From assembly GCF_035918235.1 (NCBI RefSeq), contig NZ_CP109485.1, forward strand, positions 1,798,001 through 1,862,000: a DNA stretch of 64,000 bases. The letters are read 5' to 3'. This stretch comes from Streptomyces sp. NBC_01445. Its GTDB lineage: Bacteria > Actinomycetota > Actinomycetes > Streptomycetales > Streptomycetaceae. The notes under the pieces were generated by a model. That model did not search any database. It was not told the DNA's origin and saw nothing but the letters and a program-made list of their open reading frames with translations. Of the stretch, positions 59,051 through 64,000 are shown in pieces; within the stretch, counting starts at the first letter, position 1, and each line of letters begins with the position of its first letter. The position numbers and the translations under genes are program-made.

Positions 59051-61375
59051 ATGGCACCGGACGACGAGCTGCTCAAGATCGACGCAGCGGGTGTCGTGGT
59101 GGCGTGGAGCCAGGAGGCAACGTCCCTTTTCGGCCACGGAGCATCCGAAGCGCTCGGCCGTCCCGTCATAGAGCTGCTGCCCGGACCGTGGGCTCCGGCC
59201 GGCGCCGACCCCGACAGTCGTTCCAGCAGTCCAGGGGCGGTCCCGGGCCTCGTGATGCGGCCCGTGACGCTGAGCGACAATGGCTTGGGCTGGGTCTTCA
59301 ACCTGCTCCGGTCGGAGGAGGTCGGGGATGCGCGCGAGCACGCTCTCCTGAAGGCGCTGTTCACGCAATCGCCTATCGGCATGCAGGTGCTGGATCCCGA
59401 TCTGCGAGTCCTGCGAGTGAACACGGCAGCGTCAGGGATGGCCGGTTTCGACCACACACGAACGCTCGGTCGCCGACTCATTGACGTGTTCCGGCTGTCC
59501 GACCCCGAAGAGTCTCTGGCAATGGTGCGCCACGTGCTTGCCACCGGTGAACCTGCACTGGACAGGCTCGTGCGCGTCCGCCCGCCCAACGACCCGGACC
59601 ACGAGCATGTGTTCTCCGTCTCCGTGTTCCGGCTCCAGGACACCGACGGCCAAGTCCTGGGCCTCTCCGCGGCAGAGGTGGACGTCACCGTGCGCGAGCG
59701 CGCCCTCGCCCGCGCACGGGTCCTCAACGATGTACGGAATCACGTGGGAACTTCGCTCGCGCTGGACGCCACCTGCACCGAACTCGTCGACGTGCTCGTA
59801 CCTGCCTTCGCCGACGCCGCGGTGGTGGACCTGCTGGACCCGGTCGTCCGGGGCGACGACCCCCCGTCGGCGCCGGTGGGACCCGACGTGCCCCTGCGAC
59901 GGATGTCCGTCGCGTCGGCGGACCGTCAACAGAGCTCGACGGGGGCCGGTACAGCCCCGTTCCGCTTTCCGGCAGCGTGGCTCCAGTCCCTGACCGACCT
60001 GCGGCCCCAACTCATCATGTACCACCCTGACGACGCCCCCGCCACCGATCCGCGGAGCTCGAGGTCCACGCGCGCACCAGCCTCGCATTCCGCCATCGTC
60101 ACCCCGCTCACCCTCCGGGACCGCGTATACGGAACGCTGAGCCTCTACCGTGCCCCTGACCGCGACCTGTTCGTGGACGAGGACCTCGACCTCGCACTGG
60201 AGGTCGCCTCCCGTACCTCACTGCATATCGACAATGCACGCCGCTACACCCGAGAACACACCGTCGCCCTGGCCCTGCAGCGCCGTCTCCTTCCCCAGCG
60301 CCCAGAGCCGCTGGCAGCCGTGGAGAGCGCCCAGTTCCACCAGTCGGTCGATGTCGGCGGCGGCTGGTTCGACCTCTTCCCGCTCTCCGGCGCGCGCACC
60401 GCCCTCACCGTCGGCCGCGTCTCCGGTACCGGCATCCAAGCTGCCATGGCGATGGGCCAGTTGCGCACCGCCATCCACACCCTGGGCGCGCTCGACCTGG
60501 AACCCGACGAACTCCTCGCCCGCCTCGACGACACGGTGGTCCGACTCGCCGACGAACGCACCGACCTGTCCCCCGGCGACCCCCTGCGGAGCCAAGATCT
60601 GACCGCCGACTGCCTCTACGGGGTCTACGACCCGTTGAGCAAGAGCTGCGTCATCGCCCTCGCCGGAGGCCCACAACCCGTCATCGCATATCCCGACGGA
60701 ACAACCGAGACAGCCGACATTCCCGTCGCTCCCCCACTGGGTTGCGGCGAGAAAGCACCGTTTGCCAGTACCCGTCTCGACCTCCCCGAGGGGAGCGTCG
60801 TCGCGCTGTGCACCGACGCGTTTCTGTCCGTGGGCGAGGCCGGGAGGAAGGCCGGCCAGGACCGTCTGCGCCAGATCCTCGCCGACAGCGGACGGCCGCT
60901 GGGCGACCTGCGCGACGAAGCGGTACGCACCGTGCCGGCTCCCTCCCCCGGCACCGACGCCGTATTGCTCCTCGTGCGGACGCACACACTCGATCCCAGC
61001 CTCGTCGCCACCTGGGAGCTGCAGGCCGACCCTGCGGCCGTCGCCACCCTCCGAGCTCGCACCCGGCGTCAGCTGGCCGAATGGAACCTCGACGAGCTCT
61101 CACTCACCACAGAACTGATCGTCAGCGAACTGGCCACCAACGCCGTCCGTTACGGCGCCCCGCCCATCACGCTCCGCCTGATCAAGGGCCGTACGCTCAC
61201 CGTCGAGGTCAGCGACTCCAGCCCCGTCTCACCGCATCTGCGCCATGCGCAGACCAGTGACGAAGGCGGCCGCGGCCTGTTCATCTGTGCGGAACTCGCA
61301 CAGAGCTGGGGCGTCCGCTTCAGCGACGGCAGCAAGACCATCTGGACCGAGCAAGAACTCCCCCAGCCGGCATAG
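59051..61375 (+). CDS. Multidomain PP2C phosphatase with PAS, GAF and anti-sigma-like ATPase domains
   Basis: 774 residues from ATG 59051 (GGAGG ten bases upstream). Order: PAS (about 5-95; LKIDAAGVVVAWSQEATSLF), second PAS (100-220; LFTQSPIGMQVLDPDLRVLR), GAF (225-400; AIVTPLTLRDRVYGTLSLYR), SpoIIE-type PP2C (415-630; GGGWFDLFPLSGARTALTVG), HATPase_c of the RsbW type (640-774; LSLTTELIVSELATNAVRYG, DEGGRGLFICAELAQSWGVR). The first PP2C metal motif reads VGGGWFD rather than the more common GGD.YD, so catalytic activity needs testing. It is a stress or light/redox input to partner-switching sigma control. Confidence 0.92.
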   Translation: MAPDDELLKIDAAGVVVAWSQEATSLFGHGASEALGRPVIELLPGPWAPAGADPDSRSSSPGAVPGLVMRPVTLSDNGLGWVFNLLRSEEVGDAREHALLKALFTQSPIGMQVLDPDLRVLRVNTAASGMAGFDHTRTLGRRLIDVFRLSDPEESLAMVRHVLATGEPALDRLVRVRPPNDPDHEHVFSVSVFRLQDTDGQVLGLSAAEVDVTVRERALARARVLNDVRNHVGTSLALDATCTELVDVLVPAFADAAVVDLLDPVVRGDDPPSAPVGPDVPLRRMSVASADRQQSSTGAGTAPFRFPAAWLQSLTDLRPQLIMYHPDDAPATDPRSSRSTRAPASHSAIVTPLTLRDRVYGTLSLYRAPDRDLFVDEDLDLALEVASRTSLHIDNARRYTREHTVALALQRRLLPQRPEPLAAVESAQFHQSVDVGGGWFDLFPLSGARTALTVGRVSGTGIQAAMAMGQLRTAIHTLGALDLEPDELLARLDDTVVRLADERTDLSPGDPLRSQDLTADCLYGVYDPLSKSCVIALAGGPQPVIAYPDGTTETADIPVAPPLGCGEKAPFASTRLDLPEGSVVALCTDAFLSVGEAGRKAGQDRLRQILADSGRPLGDLRDEAVRTVPAPSPGTDAVLLLVRTHTLDPSLVATWELQADPAAVATLRARTRRQLAEWNLDELSLTTELIVSELATNAVRYGAPPITLRLIKGRTLTVEVSDSSPVSPHLRHAQTSDEGGRGLFICAELAQSWGVRFSDGSKTIWTEQELPQPA

Positions 61376-61378
61376 AAG

Positions 61379-61575
61379 TTGGCGTCGGTGGTCAGGTCTG
61401 AGGCCGAGTCGATCCGCACCATCCACAGCGCGCTGGACCGGGGCATGAACTTCCTCGACACCGCCGACATGTACGGCGCGGGCCTGAGCGAGGAGATCGT
61501 CGGCCACGCCCTGGCCGGCGGGCACCGCGACTGCGTCACGCTCGCCACCAAGTGCGGCCTGATCCGCACCCCCGA
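61379..61575 (+). pseudogene. Aldo/keto reductase N-terminal fragment
   Basis: The plus strand reads AESIRTIHSALDRGMNFLDT, ADMYGAGLSEEIVGHALAGG, HRDCVTLATKCGLIRTPDG. This is the conserved active-site Asp/Tyr region of aldo/keto reductases (G.N..DTADMYG...SE..VG.AL). It then loses homology. No start codon or promoter; a relic immediately after the phosphatase gene. Confidence 0.82.
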
Positions 61576-61649
61576 CGGCAGGTCTTGCGATGCGCAGATC
61601 CCGCGACGGGAGAAAGACAGACGAGTCGGGCTGTACCTGGATCCCGACC

Positions 61650-61925
61650 GACAAGAAGTACATGGCCCACGAGCAGGTGCCGTGTGCGGAGGGCTAACAA
61701 CTGCTGCGGGATGCATAGTCGGATCTCAACGAACGTCTTCTTTCTCTGACGCTTGGGGTGCTCGTCCCGCCAGACATCCAGGGCTTTTGCCTCTCATAGG
61801 AGGGGCCGTCCGATCATAGGAGGGGTCGTCTGATGTTCTTAGGCTTGGGAAAGTCTGGGTTTTGGCGGTGGAGGTTGTAGAGGGTGCGTCAGGCGATTTC
61901 CGGCCGCTGGCAGGCTTCACCGCTG
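61650..61925 (-). pseudogene. Small HTH (excisionase/AlpA-like) remnant
   Basis: The minus strand reads RTLYNLHRQNPDFPKPKNIR after an in-frame stop, and in a second frame AKALDVWRDEHPKRQRKKTF followed by VEIR. This looks like a MerR/AlpA-type helix-turn-helix adaptor with its typical W-R-DEHPKRQRK end. Two copies of ATAGGAGGGG(C/T)CGTC(C/T)GAT (about 61797-61816 and 61817-61836) sit inside it and have split the frame. Confidence 0.45.
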
Positions 61926-61970
61926 GTGGTAGTGCATAGTCAATGACTGGCTGGTGAGGGGGTGTTCAGG

Positions 61971-63443
61971 GTGAAGAAGTTCCAGCCGCAGCCGGGCTTT
62001 GTGGTGCAGGCGTTCCGTTTCGCCCTGGACCCGAATGCGACTCAGGAATCCGCGCTGCGGTCGCACTGCGGGGCTGCTCGGGTCGCGTACAACTGGGCGG
62101 TCGGCTGGGTGACGGCCTCGTGGTGGCAGCGGAAGGCGGAAGCCTCGTACTCGGTCGCCGAGGAGGAGCTGACGCCGTGGCGGCCGTGGTCGCTGCCCGC
62201 GCTGCGTAAGGAGTTCAACCAGGTCAAGCGCACCGATCCGCGCTATGCCGACTGGTGGCACGAGAACTCCAAGGAGGCGTACAGCACCGGCCTGGCCAAC
62301 GCGGCTGCCGCGTTCGACAACTACACGAAGTCGAAGAACGGCCGCCGCAAGGGCGCCCGCATGGGTACGCCACGTTTCAAGTCCAAGCGCAAGGCCCGTC
62401 TTGCGTGCCGGTTCACCACCGGTAGCATCCGCGTGGCCGACGACCGTCACGTGACGCTGCCGGTGCTGGGAACCATCCGCACTCATGAGTCCACCGTCAA
62501 GCTTCTGGCCCGCGTGCAGGCCGGTATGGCACGCATCCTGTCCGCGACGGTGCGGCATGAGCGGGGCCGCTGGTTCGTGTCCTTCCAGATGGAGGTCAAG
62601 CGGGAGATCACCCGCGTGGCCCGTCCTGGTGTCGCCGTCGGTATCGACCTCGGGGTGAAGGTGCTCGCGGTGATGGCCGACAGTGCCGGGCAGATCGGTT
62701 ACGTCGACAACCCCACGCACTACGAGGGCGAACAAAAGCGGCTGCGGCGTCTGTCCCGTCGTGTGTCGCGCCGCCAGGGGCCGGCCGTGCACGACCCCGC
62801 GACCGGCAAGACCATCCGCCGGGAACCGTCGAAACGATGGGTCAAGGCGAACGCCGAACGCAACCGCGTGCACCACCGCGTGGCGAACCTCCGCGAAGAC
62901 GCCCTGCACAAGCTCACCACCGCCGTGCGTGCCGAGTACGGCACCGTCGTGGTCGAAGACCTCAACGTCGCCGGGATGCTCCGCAACCGCCGTCTGGCAC
63001 GGAAGATCGCCGATGCCGGATTCGGAGAGATCCGCCGTCAGCTCACCTACAAAGGCCGGCGCAACGCCTGCCCCACGGTCGTCGCCTCGCGCTGGTACCC
63101 GTCCTCGAAAACCTGCTCGTCGTGCACGACAGTGAAAGCCAAACTGCCCCTGCACGTGCGAGTGTTCTCCTGCGACGCGTGCGGCCTGGTCATCGACCGG
63201 GACGAGAACGCCGCCCGCAACCTCGCCGACCTCGCATCGGCCGGCACAACCGGTACCGGAGTGGCCGGAGACCGGGGCACGCCCAGCGTGCCGAAACCGC
63301 GTGGAGCCGTCCAGAAGACCCGCGTCAGCCGGGCCGGCCGCAAAGCTGACCCGGTGCGGGCAGGTGGCGCAAAACCGCCCCACAGGCGGAAGGAACCGCG
63401 AGACCTTCAACAGGACACCACCGCCCAGCTCGGGCTGTGGTGA
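61971..63443 (+). CDS. tnpB: TnpB RNA-guided endonuclease, second and unrelated copy
   Basis: 490 residues from a GTG at 61971; the GTG at 61962 would touch the ribosome binding site GAGGGG. N-terminal region: QAFRFALDPNATQESALRSH, GAARVAYNWAVGW, GTPRFKSKRKARL. RuvC acids: Asp226 (AVGIDLGVKVLAVM), Glu329 (TVVVEDLNVAGML), Asp411 (VIDRDENAARNLAD). Zinc finger CSSC...CDACG. It differs from the first copy in length, motif spacing and a long basic C-terminal tail of about 75 residues (AGRKADPVRAGGAKPPHRRK). No TnpA accompanies it. Confidence 0.95.
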   Translation: MKKFQPQPGFVVQAFRFALDPNATQESALRSHCGAARVAYNWAVGWVTASWWQRKAEASYSVAEEELTPWRPWSLPALRKEFNQVKRTDPRYADWWHENSKEAYSTGLANAAAAFDNYTKSKNGRRKGARMGTPRFKSKRKARLACRFTTGSIRVADDRHVTLPVLGTIRTHESTVKLLARVQAGMARILSATVRHERGRWFVSFQMEVKREITRVARPGVAVGIDLGVKVLAVMADSAGQIGYVDNPTHYEGEQKRLRRLSRRVSRRQGPAVHDPATGKTIRREPSKRWVKANAERNRVHHRVANLREDALHKLTTAVRAEYGTVVVEDLNVAGMLRNRRLARKIADAGFGEIRRQLTYKGRRNACPTVVASRWYPSSKTCSSCTTVKAKLPLHVRVFSCDACGLVIDRDENAARNLADLASAGTTGTGVAGDRGTPSVPKPRGAVQKTRVSRAGRKADPVRAGGAKPPHRRKEPRDLQQDTTAQLGLW

Positions 63444-63506
63444 CACCGTTAAGGACCATCTGTGCGTAAACGCACGGATTGCTGAGATCTGACTATGACC
63501 TCAGCA
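63444..63506 (+). mobile_element. Right end of the second TnpB element with two hairpins
   Basis: Hairpin one: GTGCGT (63462-63467), AA, ACGCAC (63470-63475). Hairpin two: TGCTGAG (63480-63486) and CTCAGCA (63500-63506). They follow the tnpB stop within 60 bases, as expected for the structured 3' end of an omega RNA. The second hairpin overlaps the stop codon of the convergent GTPase gene, which places the insertion point at or within that gene's end. Confidence 0.5.
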
Positions 63507-64000
63507 ACGGTCAGTTGGGGGTCGGATCCAAGGATCCAAGGCCAGTACGTGCTCGACCAAGGAGATCAGGACCTCCTTGCCGGAGTCCCGGTCGCGTACG
63601 TCGCACAGCAGCACCGGGGTGTCGGCGGTCAGGTCGAGGGCGCGCGCCACCGCATCTTGGCTGTGCGTTCGGATGCCGTCGAAGCAGTTCACAGCGACGA
63701 TGAAGGGGATGCCGCGGCTCTCGAAGTAGTCGATGGCGGGGAAGCAGTCCGCGAGACGGCGGGTGTCGGCGAGGACGACCGCGCCCAGGCAGCCCGTGGC
63801 CAACTCGTCCCAGACGAACCAGAAGCGGTCCTGGCCGGGGGTGCCGAAGAGGTAGAGGGCCAGTGTGTCGCGCAGGGTGATCCGGCCGAAGTCCATGGCG
63901 ACCGTCGTCGTGGACTTCGTGGCCACGCCCTCCAGGCTGTCCACCGGGCGTGAGGCCTCGGTGAGGGGTTCCTCGGTGCGCAGCGGGCGGATCTCACTGA
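63501..64000 (-). CDS. Conservon-type small GTPase (CvnD), partial
   Basis: The gene enters from beyond base 64000 on the minus strand and ends at 63501; its start and P-loop are outside. Visible features: TTTVAMDFGRITLRDTLALY, FGTPGQDRFWFVWDELATGC (the switch-2 G-T-P-G-Q-x-R motif of MglA-like GTPases), VNCFDG (the N-x-F-D variant of NKxD), LDPWIRPPTDRC end. These proteins are the fourth gene of cvn operons in Streptomyces, acting with a sensor-kinase-like protein, a roadblock protein and a DUF742 protein at the membrane. Confidence 0.9.
   Translation of the reverse strand, partial: SEIRPLRTEEPLTEASRPVDSLEGVATKSTTTVAMDFGRITLRDTLALYLFGTPGQDRFWFVWDELATGCLGAVVLADTRRLADCFPAIDYFESRGIPFIVAVNCFDGIRTHSQDAVARALDLTADTPVLLCDVRDRDSGKEVLISLVEHVLALDPWIRPPTDRC

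Overview
The window is high-GC actinobacterial DNA, almost certainly from a Streptomyces chromosome. Supporting signs are strong third-position G/C bias, frequent GTG starts with GGAG-type ribosome binding sites, an AfsR-type regulator, an end-of-conservon (Cvn) GTPase, several SpoIIE/PP2C phosphatases, paired DUF5994 proteins, and many Streptomyces-type insertion-sequence scars. I see no tRNA, rRNA, CRISPR array or replication origin. The mix of niche catabolic genes, paralogues, regulators and many broken genes suggests an accessory (arm-like) region.

Layout. 1-4.3 kb: a partial DoxX gene, a cysteine-rich HTH regulator, a scar where a DUF1232 gene runs into a fragment of a thiopeptide-type bacteriocin protein, a PP2C phosphatase, and integrase debris. 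4.3-8.7 kb: a DUF6817 protein, a small conserved protein, an MDR oxidoreductase and an AI-2E transporter. 8.9-20.1 kb: a coherent carbohydrate locus on the minus strand (ThuA protein, 2-hydroxyacid dehydrogenase, sugar ABC transporter, DeoR/LacI-hybrid regulator, secreted beta-propeller protein, secreted polysaccharide lyase). Beside it on the plus strand lie the decayed remains of a probable DUF2264-type protein and a sulfatase. 21.3-24.5 kb: a haem-enzyme cassette (catalase-like protein, DyP peroxidase, small partner protein). 25.3-33 kb: a GAP/LysE-like exporter, glutamate decarboxylase, a DUF3237/NTF2 pair, a TetR-reductase pair with twin operators, and two split-barrel flavin/F420-type oxidoreductases.

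33.1-39.2 kb is a mobile-element graveyard: an IS701-type transposase carrying an octamer expansion, a TnpB element, integrase scraps facing each other, a broken aldehyde dehydrogenase and an IS3 OrfA. It also holds a cluster of small proteins and two DUF5994 paralogues. 39.7-44.6 kb: a stand-alone divergent MurE-type ligase, a secreted sialidase-like protein and small secreted proteins. 45.7-49 kb: an 1,095-residue AfsR-like regulator. 49.3-54.3 kb: a second TetR/SDR pair with twin operators, a secreted CAP-domain protein and a second membrane PP2C phosphatase. 54.5-58.5 kb: the fructose operon fruR-fruK-fruA with a strong terminator. 59-61.4 kb: a PAS-GAF-PP2C-HATPase protein. 61.4-64 kb: aldo/keto reductase and HTH remnants, a second unrelated TnpB element that abuts the stop codon of a Cvn-type GTPase, and that GTPase running off the window.

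How the genes work together. The 8.9-18.4 kb locus reads as secreted depolymerisation of an acidic polysaccharide, ABC import and intracellular processing of the products, under a local regulator with two candidate operators. The fru operon imports and phosphorylates fructose. The two TetR/SDR pairs are self-contained regulator-enzyme modules. The catalase-like/DyP/small-protein cassette and the MurE-like ligase are the intact modules whose roles are least obvious.
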